Below the pieces are notes generated by a model. The model saw nothing but the letters and a program-made list of their open reading frames with translations. It made no database searches and was not told the DNA's origin. Below are positions 20,972 through 31,959 of a stretch of DNA of 64,000 nucleotides, piece by piece. The stretch is from the NCBI GenBank assembly GCA_963669155.1, contig OZ022591.1, positions 22,409,324 to 22,473,323 on the forward strand, written 5' to 3'. Source of the stretch: Arbacia lixula (Eukaryota > Echinodermata > Echinoidea > Arbacioida > Arbaciidae). The position numbers were made by a program, and so were the translations under genes. The stretch's first letter is position 1. Each line of letters starts with the position of its first letter.

Positions 20972-21089
20972 GCCTACAACACCTGGTATTCCCAGGCGGT
21001 CTCCCATCCAAGTACTAACCGGGCCCTACGCTGCTTGACTTCGGTGATCGGACGAGAACCGGTATGTTCAGCGTGGTATGGTCGTAGGC
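20972..21089 (-). rRNA. 5S: 5S ribosomal RNA, consensus type (copy 39)
   Basis: Consensus gene; left spacer has AAAAGGAAAGGAAG. Confidence 0.98.
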
Positions 21090-21514
21090 AAACACTTAAG
21101 TAAATCACAAAATGACATTCAACTGGCACCTTTTCTCATGTTCGTTTTATTTTGATCTTTTGTTGCTTGGCTTCTTTCCTGGCGGTGTTCCATCTTCCAT
21201 TCCCTTTTTTTTTAAATGTATAGTAATTTTGTTTACCAGGCGAGTTCTGGTTAGGGTTAGGGTTAGCGTTAGGGTTAGGGTTAGGGTTAGGTTTAGGTTT
21301 AGGGCTAAGCAAGACAAAGGTATCAAATGAAAAAAAAGAGATAGCCAACATCCACAAGAAGAGCAAGATAATGGATTTCAAAAGGTAAGGAAGTGGTAGG
21401 TGAAAAAAAGTGAGGAAAGGGTAGGTGAAAAAAAATGACGGCAGGGTAAGTAAAAAAAAAGAATGAGGGAAGAGTAAGTAAAAAAAGACGAGACATACTT
21501 TCAATTAGGAAAAA

Positions 21515-21632
21515 GCCTACAACACCTGGTATTCCCAGGCGGTCTCCCATCCAAGTACTAACCGGGCCCTACGCTGCTTGACTTCGGTGATCGGACGAGA
21601 ACCGGTATGTTCAGCGTGGTATGGTCGTAGGC
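21515..21632 (-). rRNA. 5S: 5S ribosomal RNA, consensus type (copy 40)
   Basis: Consensus. Left spacer has AAATGTATAG and GACGGCAGGG, a pair that recurs in the unit below 28032. Confidence 0.98.
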
Positions 21633-22058
21633 AAACACTTAAGTAAATCACAAAATGACATTCAACTGGCACCTTTTCTTATGTTCGTTTTATTTTGATC
21701 TTTTGTTGCTTGGCTTCTTTCCTGGCGGTGTTCCATCTTCCATTCCCTTTTTTTTTTAAATGAATAGTAATTTTGTTTAGCAGGCGAGTTCTGGTTAGGG
21801 TTAGGGTTAGCGTTAGGGTTAGGGTTAGGGTTAGGTTTAGGTTTAGGGCTAAGCAAGACAAAGGTATCAAATGAAAAAAAGAGATAGCCAACATCCACAA
21901 GAAGAGCAAGATAATGGATTTCAAAAGGTAAGGAAGTGGTAGGTGAAAAAAAGTGAGGAAAGGGTAAGTGAAAAAAAAATGACGACAGGGTAAGTGAAAA
22001 AAAAGAATGAGGGAAGAGTAAGTAAAAAAAGACGAGACATACTTTCAGTTAGGAAAAA

Positions 22059-22176
22059 GCCTACAACACCTGGTATTCCCAGGCGGTCTCCCATCCAAGT
22101 ACTAACCGGGCCCTACGCTGCTTGACATCGGTGATCGGACGAGAACCGGTATGTTCAGCGTGGTATGGTCGTAGGC
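22059..22176 (-). rRNA. 5S: 5S ribosomal RNA, class T50 (copy 41)
   Basis: A50T (base 22127) replaces one of the two bulged adenines of helix III, a conserved protein-contact site in eukaryotic 5S. First of nine T50 copies; all but the ones at 26951 (AATTAGG) share the CAGTTAGG 3' flank. Confidence 0.95.
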
Positions 22177-22582
22177 AAACACTTAAGTAAATCACAAAAT
22201 GACATTCAACTGGCACCTTTTCTTATGTTCGTTTTATTTTGATCTTTTGTTGCTTGGCTTCTTTCCTGGCGGTGTTCCATCTTCCATTCCCTTTTTTTTT
22301 AAATGAATAGTAATTTTGTTTACCAGGCGAGTTCTGGTTAGGGTTAGGGTTAGGGTTAGGTTTAGGTTTAGGGCTAAGCAAGACAAAGGTATCAAATGAA
22401 AAAAAGAGATAGCCAACATCCACAAGAAGAGCAAGATAATGGATTTCAAAAGGTAAGGAAGTGGTAGGTGAAAAAAAGTGAGGAAAGGGTAAGTGAAAAA
22501 AAATGACGACAGGGTAAGTGAAAAAAAAGAATGAGGGAAGAGTAAGTAAAAAAAGACGAGACATACTTTCAATTAGGAAAAA

Positions 22583-22700
22583 GCCTACAACACCTGGTAT
22601 TCCCAGGCGGTCTCCCATCCAAGTACTAACCGGGCCCTACGCTGCTTGACTTCGGTCATCGGACGAGAACCGGTATGTTCAGCGTGGTATGGTCGTAGGC
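22583..22700 (-). rRNA. 5S: 5S ribosomal RNA, class G44 (copy 42)
   Basis: C44G. The left tract (22338-22373) has only six hexamers and lacks TTAGCG, giving a 524 bp unit. Confidence 0.97.
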
Positions 22701-23126
22701 AAACACTTAAGTAAATCACAAAATGACATTCAACTGCCACCTTTTCTCATGTTTGTTTTATTTTGATCTTTCGTTGCTTGGCTTCTTTGCTTCCGGTATT
22801 CCATCTTCCATTCCCTTTTTTTTTAAATGAATAGTAATTTTGTTTACCAGGCGAGTTCTGGTAAGGGTTAGGGTTAGCGTTAGGGTTAGGGTTAGGGTTA
22901 GGTTTAGGTTTAGGGCTAAGCAAGACAAAGGTATCAAATGAAAAAAAAGAGATAGCCAACATCCACAAGAAGAGCAAGATAATGGATTTCAAAAGGTAAG
23001 GAAGTGGTAGGTGAAAAAAAGTGAGGAAAGGGTAAGTGAAAAAAAAATGACGACAGGGTAAGTGAAAAAAAAGAATGAGGGAAGGGTAAGTAAAAAAAGA
23101 CGAGACATACTTTCAATTAGGAAAAA

Positions 23127-23244
23127 GCCTACAACACCTGGTATTCCCAGGCGGTCTCCCATCCAAGTACTAACCGGGCCCTACGCTGCTTGACTTCGGT
23201 CATCGGACGAGAACCGGTATGTTCAGCGTGGTATGGTCGTAGGC
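23127..23244 (-). rRNA. 5S: 5S ribosomal RNA, class G44 (copy 43)
   Basis: C44G; start of the 1,084 bp dimer duplication. The 3' flank has GGAAGGGTAAG. Confidence 0.97.
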
Positions 23245-23667
23245 AAACACTTAAGTAAATCACAAAATGACATTCAACTGCCACCTTTTCTCATGTTCTT
23301 TTTATTTTGATCTTTTGTTGCTTGGCTTCTTTCCTGGCGGTGTTCCATCTTTCATTCCCTTTTTTTTTAAATGAATAGTAATTTTGTTTACCAGGCGAGT
23401 TCTGGTTAGGGTTAGGGTTAGCGTTAGGGTTAGGGTTAGGGTTAGGTTTAGGTTTAGGGCTAAGCAAGACAAAGGTATCAAATGAAAAAAAAGAGATAGC
23501 CAACATCCACAAGAAGAGCAAGATAATGGATTTCAAAAGGTAAGGAAGTGGTAGGTAAAAAAGGGAGGAAAGGGTAAGTGAAAAAAAATGACGACAGGGT
23601 AAGTGAAAAAAAAGAATGAGGGAAGAGTAAGTAAAAAAAGACGAGACATACTTTCAATTAGGAAAAA

Positions 23668-23785
23668 GCCTACAACACCTGGTATTCCCAGGCGGTCTCC
23701 CATCCAAGTACTAACCGGGCCCTACGCTGCTTGACTTCGGTGATCGGACGAGAACCGGTATGTTCAGCGTGGTATGGTCGTAGGC
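23668..23785 (-). rRNA. 5S: 5S ribosomal RNA, consensus type (copy 44)
   Basis: Consensus; dimer partner of 24752. Confidence 0.98.
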
Positions 23786-24210
23786 AAACACTTAAGTAAA
23801 TCACAAAATGACATTCAACTGCCACCTTTTCTCATGTTTGTTTTATTTTGATCTTTTGTTGCTTGGCTTCTTTCCTTGCGGTGTTCCATCTTCCATTCCC
23901 TTTTTTTTAAATGAATAGTAATTTTGTTTACCAGGCGAGTTCTGGTTAGGTTTAGGGTTAGCGTTAGGGTTAGGGTTAGGGTTAGGTTTAGGTTTAGGGC
24001 TAAGCAAGACAAAGGTATCAAATGAAAAAAAAAGAGATAGCCAACATCCACAAGAAGAGCAAGATAATGGATTTCAAAAGGTAAGGAAGTGGTAGGTGAA
24101 AAAAAGTGAGGAAAGGGTAAGTGAAAAAAAATGACGACAGGGTAAGTGAAAAAAAAGAATGAGGGAAGAGTAAGTAAAAAAGGACGAGACATACTTTCAA
24201 TTAGGAAAAA

Positions 24211-24328
24211 GCCTACAACACCTGGTATTCCCAGGCGGTCTCCCATCCAAGTACTAACCGGGCCCTACGCTGCTTGACTTCGGTCATCGGACGAGAACCG
24301 GTATGTTCAGCGTGGTATGGTCGTAGGC
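24211..24328 (-). rRNA. 5S: 5S ribosomal RNA, class G44 (copy 45)
   Basis: C44G; the 3' flank has a rare AAAAAGGACGAG. Confidence 0.97.
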
Positions 24329-24751
24329 AAACACTTAAGTAAATCACAAAATGACATTCAACTGCCACCTTTTCTCATGTTCTTTTTATTTTGATCTTTT
24401 GTTGCTTGGCTTCTTTCCTGGCGGTGTTCCATCTTTCATTCCCTTTTTTTTTAAATGAATAGTAATTTTGTTTACCAGGCGAGTTCTGGTTAGGGTTAGG
24501 GTTAGCGTTAGGGTTAGGGTTAGGGTTAGGTTTAGGTTTAGGGCTAAGCAAGACAAAGGTATCAAATGAAAAAAAAGAGATAGCCAACATCCACAAGAAG
24601 AGCAAGATAATGGATTTCAAAAGGTAAGGAAGTGGTAGGTAAAAAAGGGAGGAAAGGGTAAGTGAAAAAAAATGACGACAGGGTAAGTGAAAAAAAAGAA
24701 TGAGGGAAGAGTAAGTAAAAAAAGACGAGACATACTTTCAATTAGGAAAAA

Positions 24752-24869
24752 GCCTACAACACCTGGTATTCCCAGGCGGTCTCCCATCCAAGTACTAACC
24801 GGGCCCTACGCTGCTTGACTTCGGTGATCGGACGAGAACCGGTATGTTCAGCGTGGTATGGTCGTAGGC
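24752..24869 (-). rRNA. 5S: 5S ribosomal RNA, consensus type (copy 46)
   Basis: Consensus; dimer partner of 23668. Confidence 0.98.
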
Positions 24870-25294
24870 AAACACTTAAGTAAATCACAAAATGACATTC
24901 AACTGCCACCTTTTCTCATGTTTGTTTTATTTTGATCTTTTGTTGCTTGGCTTCTTTCCTTGCGGTGTTCCATCTTCCATTCCCTTTTTTTTAAATGAAT
25001 AGTAATTTTGTTTACCAGGCGAGTTCTGGTTAGGTTTAGGGTTAGCGTTAGGGTTAGGGTTAGGGTTAGGTTTAGGTTTAGGGCTAAGCAAGACAAAGGT
25101 ATCAAATGAAAAAAAAAGAGATAGCCAACATCCACAAGAAGAGCAAGATAATGGATTTCAAAAGGTAAGGAAGTGGTAGGTGAAAAAAAGTGAGGAAAGG
25201 GTAAGTGAAAAAAAATGACGACAGGGTAAGTGAAAAAAAAGAATGAGGGAAGAGTAAGTAAAAAAGGACGAGACATACTTTCAATTAGGAAAAA

Positions 25295-25412
25295 GCCTAC
25301 AACACCTGGTATTCCCAGGCGGTCTCCCATCCAAGTACTAACCGGGCCCTACGCTGCTTGACTTTGGTGATCGGACGAGAACCGGTATGTTCAGCGTGGT
25401 ATGGTCGTAGGC
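25295..25412 (-). rRNA. 5S: 5S ribosomal RNA, class A48 (copy 47)
   Basis: G48A, while its left flank matches the G44 copy at 24211. The crossover between the two lineages therefore lies inside or beside this gene. Confidence 0.96.
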
Positions 25413-25862
25413 AAACACTTAAGTAAATCACAAAATGACATTCAACTGGCACCTTTTCTCATGTTCGTTTTATTTTGATCTTTTGTTGCTTGGCTTCTTT
25501 CCTGGCGGTGTTCCATCTTCCATTCCCTTTTTTTTTAAATGAATAGTAATTTTGTTTACCAGGCGAGTTCTGGTTAGGGTTAGGGTTAGCGTTAGGGTTA
25601 GGGTAAGGGTTAGGTTTAGGTTTAGGGCTAAGCAAGACAAAGGTATCAAATGAAAAAAAAGAGATAGCCAACATCCACAAGAAGAGCAAGATAATGGATT
25701 TCAAAAGGTAAGGAAGTGGTAGGTGAAAAAAAGTGAGGAAAGGGTAAGTGAAAAAAAATGACGACAGGGTAAGTAAAAAAAAATGACGACAGGGTGAGTG
25801 AAAAAAAAGAATGAGGGAAGAGTAAGTAAAAAAAGACGAGACATACTTTCAATTAGGAAAAA

Positions 25863-25980
25863 GCCTACAACACCTGGTATTCCCAGGCGGTCTCAGATCC
25901 AAGTACTAACCGGGCCCTACACTGCTTGACTTCGGTGATCGGACGAGAACCGGTATGTTCAGCGTGGTATGGTCGTAGGC
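25863..25980 (-). rRNA. 5S: 5S ribosomal RNA, class CT85 (copy 48)
   Basis: G85C and G86T alter the box C core and C60T turns G18-C60 into a G-U pair. The left minisatellite has one extra 25 bp copy (starts at 25744, 25769 and 25794), giving a 568 bp unit. First of nine such units. Confidence 0.93.
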
Positions 25981-26406
25981 AAACACTTAAGTAAATCACA
26001 AAATGACATTCAACTGGCACCTTTTCTCATGTTCGTTTTATTTTGATCTTTTGTTGCTTGGCTTCTTTCCTTGCGGTGTTTCATCTTCCATTCCCTTTTT
26101 TTTTTAAATGAATAGTAATTTTGTTTAGCAGGCGAGTTCTGGTTAGGGTTAAGGTTAGCGTTAGGGTTAGGGTTAGGGTTAGGTTTAGGTTTAGGGCTAA
26201 GCAAGACAAAGGTATCAAATGAAAAAAAAAGAGATAGCCAACATCCACAAGAAGAGCAAGATAATGAATTTCGAAAGGTAAGGAAGTTGTAGGTGAAAAA
26301 AAGTGAGGAAAGGGTAAGTGAAAAAAAATGACGACAGGGTAAGTGAAAAAGAGAATGAGGGAAGAGTAAGTAAAAAAAGACGAGACATACTTTCAATTAG
26401 GAAAAA

Positions 26407-26524
26407 GCCTACAACACCTGGTATTCCCAGGCGGTCTCCCATCCAAGTACTAACCGGGCCCTACGCTGCTTGACTTCGGTGATCGGACGAGAACCGGTAT
26501 GTTCAGCGTGGTATGGTCGTAGGC
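26407..26524 (-). rRNA. 5S: 5S ribosomal RNA, consensus type (copy 49)
   Basis: Consensus gene. Its left spacer has GAATTTCGAAAGG, AGTTGTAGG and GAAAAAGAGAATG, an allele found only directly right of CT85 genes. Confidence 0.98.
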
Positions 26525-26950
26525 AAACACTTAAGTAAATCACAAAATGACATTCAACTGGCACCTTTTCTTATGTTCGTTTTATTTTGATCTTTTGTTG
26601 CTTGGCTTCTTTCCTTGCGGTGTTCCATCTTCCATTCCCTTTTTTTTTTAAATGAATAGTAATTTTGTTTACCAGGCGAGTTCTGGTTAGGGTTAGGGTT
26701 AGCGTTAGGGTTAGGGTTAGGGTTAGGTTTAGGTTTAGGGCTAAGCAAGACAAAGGTATCAAATGAAAAAAAAGAGATAGCCAACATCCACAAGAAGAGC
26801 AAGATAATGGATTTCAAAAGGTAAGGAAGTGGTAGGTGAAAAAAGTGAGGAAAGGGTAAGTGAAAAAAAAATGACGACAGGGTAAGTGAAAAAAAAGAAT
26901 GAGGGAAGAGTAAGTAAAAAAAGACGAGACATACTTTCAATTAGGAAAAA

Positions 26951-27068
26951 GCCTACAACACCTGGTATTCCCAGGCGGTCTCCCATCCAAGTACTAACCG
27001 GGCCCTACGCTGCTTGACATCGGTGATCGGACGAGAACCGGTATGTTCAGCGTGGTATGGTCGTAGGC
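26951..27068 (-). rRNA. 5S: 5S ribosomal RNA, class T50 (copy 50)
   Basis: A50T with the ordinary AATTAGG 3' flank. Confidence 0.95.
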
Positions 27069-27488
27069 AAACACTTAAGTAAATCACAAAATGACATTCA
27101 ACTGGCACCTTTTCTTATGTTCGTTTTATTTTGATCTTTTGTTGCTTGGCTTCTTTCCTTGCGGTGTTCCATCTTCCATTCCCTTTTTTTTTTAAATGAA
27201 TAGTAATTTTGTTTACCAGGCGAGTTCTGGTTAGGGTTAGGGTTAGCGTTAGGGTTAGGGTTAGGTTTAGGCTTAGGGCTAAGCAAGACAAAGGTATCAA
27301 ATGAAAAAAAAGAGATAGCCAACATCCAAAAGAGGAGCAAGATAATGGATTTCAAAAGGTAAGGAAGTGGTAGGTGAAAAAAAGTGAGGAAAGGGTAAGT
27401 GAAAAAAAATGACGACAGGGTAAGTGAAAAAAAAGAATGAGGGAAGAGTAAATAAAAAAAGACGAGACATACTTTCAATTAGGAAAAA

Positions 27489-27606
27489 GCCTACAACACC
27501 TGGTATTCCCAGGCGGTCTCCCATCCAAGTACTAACCGGGCCCTACGCTGCTTGACTTCGGTGATCGGACGAGAACCGGTATGTTCAGCGTGGTATGGTC
27601 GTAGGC
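27489..27606 (-). rRNA. 5S: 5S ribosomal RNA, consensus type (copy 51)
   Basis: Consensus. Left spacer has eight hexamers, a TTAGGC hexamer near 27270 and ATCCAAAAGAGGAGC. Confidence 0.98.
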
Positions 27607-28031
27607 AAACACTTAAGTAAATCACAAAATGACATTCAACTGGCACCTTTTCTCATGTTCGTTTTATTTTGATCTTTTGTTGCTTGGCTTCTTTCCTGGC
27701 GGTGTTCCATCTTCCATTCCCTTTTTTTTTAAATGTATAGTAATTTTGTTTAGCAGGCGAGTTCTGGTTAGGGTTAGGGTTAGCGTTAGGGTTAGGGTTA
27801 GGGTTAGGTTTAGGTTTAGGGCTAAGCAAGACAAAGGTATCAAATGAAAAAAAAGAGATAGCCAACATCCACAAGAAGAGCAAGATAATGGATTTCAAAA
27901 GGTAAGGAAGTGGTAGGTGAAAAAAAGTGAGGAAAGGGTAGGTGAAAAAAAATGACGGCAGGGTAAGTAAAAAAAAAGAATGAGGGAAGAGTAAGTAAAA
28001 AAAGACGAGACATACTTTTAATTAGGAAAAA

Positions 28032-28149
28032 GCCTACAACACCTGGTATTCCCAGGCGGTCTCCCATCCAAGTACTAACCGGGCCCTACGCTGCTTGACT
28101 TCGGTGATCGGACGAGAACCGGTATGTTCAGCGTGGTATGGTCGTAGGC
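28032..28149 (-). rRNA. 5S: 5S ribosomal RNA, consensus type (copy 52)
   Basis: Consensus; 3' flank reads CTTTTAATTAGG. Confidence 0.98.
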
Positions 28150-28576
28150 AAACACTTAAGTAAATCACAAAATGACATTCAACTGGCACCTTTTCTTATG
28201 TTCGTTTTATTTTGATCTTTTGTTGCTTGGCTTCTTTCCTGGCGGTGTTCCATCTTCCATTCCCTTTTTTTTTAAATGAATAGTAATTTTGTTTAGCAGG
28301 CGAGTTCTGGTTAGGGTTAGGGTTAGCGTTAGGGTTAGGGTTAGGGTTAGGTTTAGGTTTAGGGCTAAGCAAGACAAAGGTATCAAATGAAAAAAAAGAG
28401 ATAGCCAACATCCACAAGAAGAGCAAGATAATGGATTTCAAAAGGTAAGGAAGTGGAAGGTGAAAAAAAGTGAGGAAAGGGTAAGTGAAAAAAAAAATGA
28501 CGACAGGGTAAGTGAAAAAAAAGAATGAGGGAAGAGTAAGTAAAAAAAGACGAGACATACTTTCAGTTAGGAAAAA

Positions 28577-28694
28577 GCCTACAACACCTGGTATTCCCAG
28601 GCGGTCTCCCATCCAAGTACTAACCGGGCCCTACGCTGCTTGACATCGGTGATCGGACGAGAACCGGTATGTTCAGCGTGGTATGGTCGTAGGC
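28577..28694 (-). rRNA. 5S: 5S ribosomal RNA, class T50 (copy 53)
   Basis: A50T with the CAGTTAGG flank. Confidence 0.95.
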
Positions 28695-29101
28695 AAACAC
28701 TTAAGTAAATCACAAAATGACATTCAACTGGCACCTTTTCTTATGTTCGTTTTATTTTGATCTTTTGTTGCTTGGCTTCTTTCCTGGCGGTGTTCCATCT
28801 TCCATTCCCTTTTTTTTTAAATGAATAGTAATTTTGTTTACCAGGCGAGTTCTGGTTAGGGTTAGGGTTAGGGTTAGGTTTAGGTTTAGGGCTAAGCAAG
28901 ACAAAGGTATCAAATGAAAAAAAAGAGATAGCCAACATCCACAAGAAGAGCAAGATAATGGATTTCAAAAGGTAAGGAAGTGGTAGGTGAAAAAAAGTGA
29001 GGAAAGGGTAAGTGAAAAAAAATGACGACAGGGTAAGTAAAAAAAAAGAATGAGGGAAGAGTAAGTAAGAAAAGACGAGACATACTTTCAATTAGGAAAA
29101 A

Positions 29102-29219
29102 GCCTACAACACCTGGTATTCCCAGGCGGTCTCCCATCCAAGTACTAACCGGGCCCTACGCTGCTTGACTTCGGTCATCGGACGAGAACCGGTATGTTCA
29201 GCGTGGTATGGTCGTAGGC
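29102..29219 (-). rRNA. 5S: 5S ribosomal RNA, class G44 (copy 54)
   Basis: C44G with a six-hexamer left tract (525 bp unit). Upstream flank has GACATTTAACTGG, a marker found beside AT97 units. Confidence 0.97.
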
Positions 29220-29643
29220 AAACACTTAAGTAAATCACAAAATGACATTTAACTGGCACCTTTTCTCATGTTCGTTTTATTTTGATCTTTTGTTGCTTGG
29301 CTTCTTTCCTTGCGGTGTTCCATCTTCCATTCCCTTTTTTTTTAAATGAATAGTAATTTTGTTTACCAGGCGAGTTCTGGTTAGGGTTAGGGTTAGCGTT
29401 AGGGTTAGGGTTAGGGTTAGGTTTAGGATTAGGGCTAAGCAAGACAAAGGTATCAAATGAAAAAAAGAGATAGCCAACATCCACAAGAAGAGCAAGATAA
29501 TGGATTTCAAAAGGTAAGGAAGTGGTAGGTGAAAAAAAGTGAGGAAAGGGTAAGTGAAAAAAAATGACGACAGGGTAAGTGAAAAAAAAGAATGAGGGAA
29601 GAGTAAGTAAAAAAAGACGAGACATACTTTCAATTAGGAAAAA

Positions 29644-29761
29644 GCCTACAACACCTGGTATTCATAGGCGGTCTCCGATCCAAGTACTAACCGGGCCCTA
29701 CGCTGCTTGACTTCGGTGATCGGACGAGAACCGGTATGTTCAGCGTGGTATGGTCGTAGGC
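29644..29761 (-). rRNA. 5S: 5S ribosomal RNA, class AT97 with G85C (copy 55)
   Basis: First copy with G97A and G98T, two adjacent changes at the box C and loop E edge, plus private G85C. The AT97 class occurs only from here to the right. Confidence 0.94.
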
Positions 29762-30186
29762 AAACACTTAAGTAAATCACAAAATGACATTCAACTGGCA
29801 CCTTTTCTCATGTTCGTTTTATTTTGATCTTTTGTTGCTTGGCTTCTTTCCTTGCGGTGTTCCATCTTCCATTCCCTTTTTTTTTAAATGAATAGTAATT
29901 TTGTTTACCAGGCGAGTTCTGGTTAGGGTTAGGGTTAGCGTTAGGGTTAGGGTTAGGGTTAGGTTTAGGTTTAGGGCTAAGCAAGACAAAGGTATCAAAT
30001 GAAAAAAAAGAGATAGCCAACATCCACAAGAAGAGCAAGATAATGGATTTCAAAAGGTAAGGAAGTGGTAGGTGAAAAAAAGTGAGGATAGGGTAAGTGA
30101 AAAAAAATGACGACAGGGTAAGTGAAAAAAAAGAATGAGGGAAGAGTAAGTAAAAAAAGACGAGACATACTTTCAATTAGGAAAAA

Positions 30187-30304
30187 GCCTACAACACCTG
30201 GTATTCCCAGGCGGTCTCCCATCCAAGTACTAACCGGGCCCTACGCTGCTTGACTTCGGTGATCGGACGAGAACCGGTATGTTCAGCGTGGTATGGTCGT
30301 AGGC
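30187..30304 (-). rRNA. 5S: 5S ribosomal RNA, consensus type (copy 56)
   Basis: Consensus; left minisatellite has GAGGATAGGG. Confidence 0.98.
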
Positions 30305-30729
30305 AAACACTTAAGTAAATCACAAAATGACATTCAACTGGCACCTTTTCTCATGTTCGTTTTATTTTGATCTTTTGTTGCTTGGCTTCTTTCCTTGCGG
30401 TGTTCCATCTTCCATTCCCTTTTTTTTTAAATGAATAGTAATTTTGTTTACCAGGCGAGTTCTGGTTAGGGTTAGGGTTAGCGTTAGGGTTAGGGTTAGG
30501 GTTAGGTTTAGGTTTAGGGCTAAGCAAGACAAAGGTATCAAATGAAAAAAAGAGATAGCCAACATCCACAAGAAGAGCAAGATAATGGATTTCAAAAGGT
30601 AAGGAAGTGGTAGGTGAAAAAAAGTGAGGAAAGGGTAAGTGAAAAAAAAATGACGACAGGGTAAGTGAAAAAAAAGAATGAGGGAAGAGTAAGTAAAAAA
30701 AGACGAGACATACTTTCAATTAGGAAAAA

Positions 30730-30847
30730 GCCTACAACACCTGGTATTCCCAGGCGGTCTCCCATCCAAGTACTAACCGGGCCCTACGCTGCTTGACTTC
30801 GGTCATCGGACGAGAACCGGTATGTTCAGCGTGGTATGGTCGTAGGC
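30730..30847 (-). rRNA. 5S: 5S ribosomal RNA, class G44 (copy 57)
   Basis: C44G; opens the 1,657 bp trimer. Upstream flank has CAACTTGCACC. Confidence 0.97.
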
Positions 30848-31297
30848 AAACACTTAAGTAAATCACAAAATGACATTCAACTTGCACCTTTTCTCATGTT
30901 CGTTTTATTTTGATCTTTTGTTGCTTGGCTTCTTTCCTTGCGGTGTTCCATCTTCCATTCCCTTTTTTTTTAAATGAATAGTAATTTTGTTTACCAGGCG
31001 AGTTCTGGTTAGGGTTAGGGTTAGCGTTAGGGTTAGGGTTAGGGTGAGGTTTAGGTTTAGGGCTAAGCAAGACAAAGGTATCAAATGAAAAAAAAGAGAT
31101 AGCCAACATCCACAAGAAGAGCAAGATAATGGATTTCAAAAGGTAAGGAAGTGGTAGGTGAAAAAAAGTGAGGAAAGGGTAAGTGAAAAAAAATGACGAC
31201 AGGGTAAGTAAAAAAAAATGACGACAGGGTGAGTGAAAAAAAAGAATGAGGGAAGAGTAAGTAAAAAAAGACGAGACATACTTTCAATTAGGAAAAA

Positions 31298-31415
31298 GCC
31301 TACAACACCTGGTATTCCCAGGCGGTCTCAGATCCAAGTACTAACCGGGCCCTACACTGCTTGACTTCGGTGATCGGACGAGAACCGGTATGTTCAGCGT
31401 GGTATGGTCGTAGGC
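31298..31415 (-). rRNA. 5S: 5S ribosomal RNA, class CT85 (copy 58)
   Basis: G85C, G86T and C60T with the extra 25 bp minisatellite copy (568 bp unit). The telomere tract has a GGTGAGG hexamer. Confidence 0.93.
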
Positions 31416-31841
31416 AAACACTTAAGTAAATCACAAAATGACATTCAACTGGCACCTTTTCTCATGTTCGTTTTATTTTGATCTTTTGTTGCTTGGCTTC
31501 TTTCCTTGCGGTGTTTCATCTTCCATTCCCTTTTTTTTTTAAATGAATAGTAATTTTGTTTAGCAGGCGAGTTCTGGTTAGGGTTAAGGTTAGCGTTAGG
31601 GTTAGGGTTAGGGTTAGGTTTAGGTTTAGGGCTAAGCAAGACAAAGGTATCAAATGAAAAAAAAAGAGATAGCCAACATCCACAAGAAGAGCAAGATAAT
31701 GAATTTCGAAAGGTAAGGAAGTTGTAGGTGAAAAAAAGTGAGGAAAGGGTAAGTGAAAAAAAATGACGACAGGGTAAGTGAAAAAGAGAATGAGGGAAGA
31801 GTAAGTAAAAAAAGACGAGACATACTTTCAATTAGGAAAAA

Positions 31842-31959
31842 GCCTACAACACCTGGTATTCCCAGGCGGTCTCCCATCCAAGTACTAACCGGGCCCTACG
31901 CTGCTTGACTTCGGTGATCGGACGAGAACCGGTATGTTCAGCGTGGTATGGTCGTAGGC
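31842..31959 (-). rRNA. 5S: 5S ribosomal RNA, consensus type (copy 59)
   Basis: Consensus with the GAATTTCGAAAGG spacer to the left. Confidence 0.98.

Larger units (their letters stand above)
23127..24280. repeat. Dimer duplication, 1,084 bp period, copy 1
   Basis: Recurs at 24211-25364 with no difference seen, including the rare CATGTTCTTTTT change near 23292 and 24376 and the AAAAAGGACGAG change near 24180 and 25264. The two spans overlap because the matching stretch is longer than the period. Confidence 0.85.
24211..25364. repeat. Dimer duplication, 1,084 bp period, copy 2
   Basis: Second copy; identity ends at 25365, where the gene is class A48 while its partner is class G44. Confidence 0.85.

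Noticed and set aside
21112-21330. Plus-strand open frame with a VRVRVR stretch (also 27629-27847)
   Set aside because: It exists only in two units where TGAATAG became TGTATAG and the stop was lost. The VRVR part is the TTAGGG tract.
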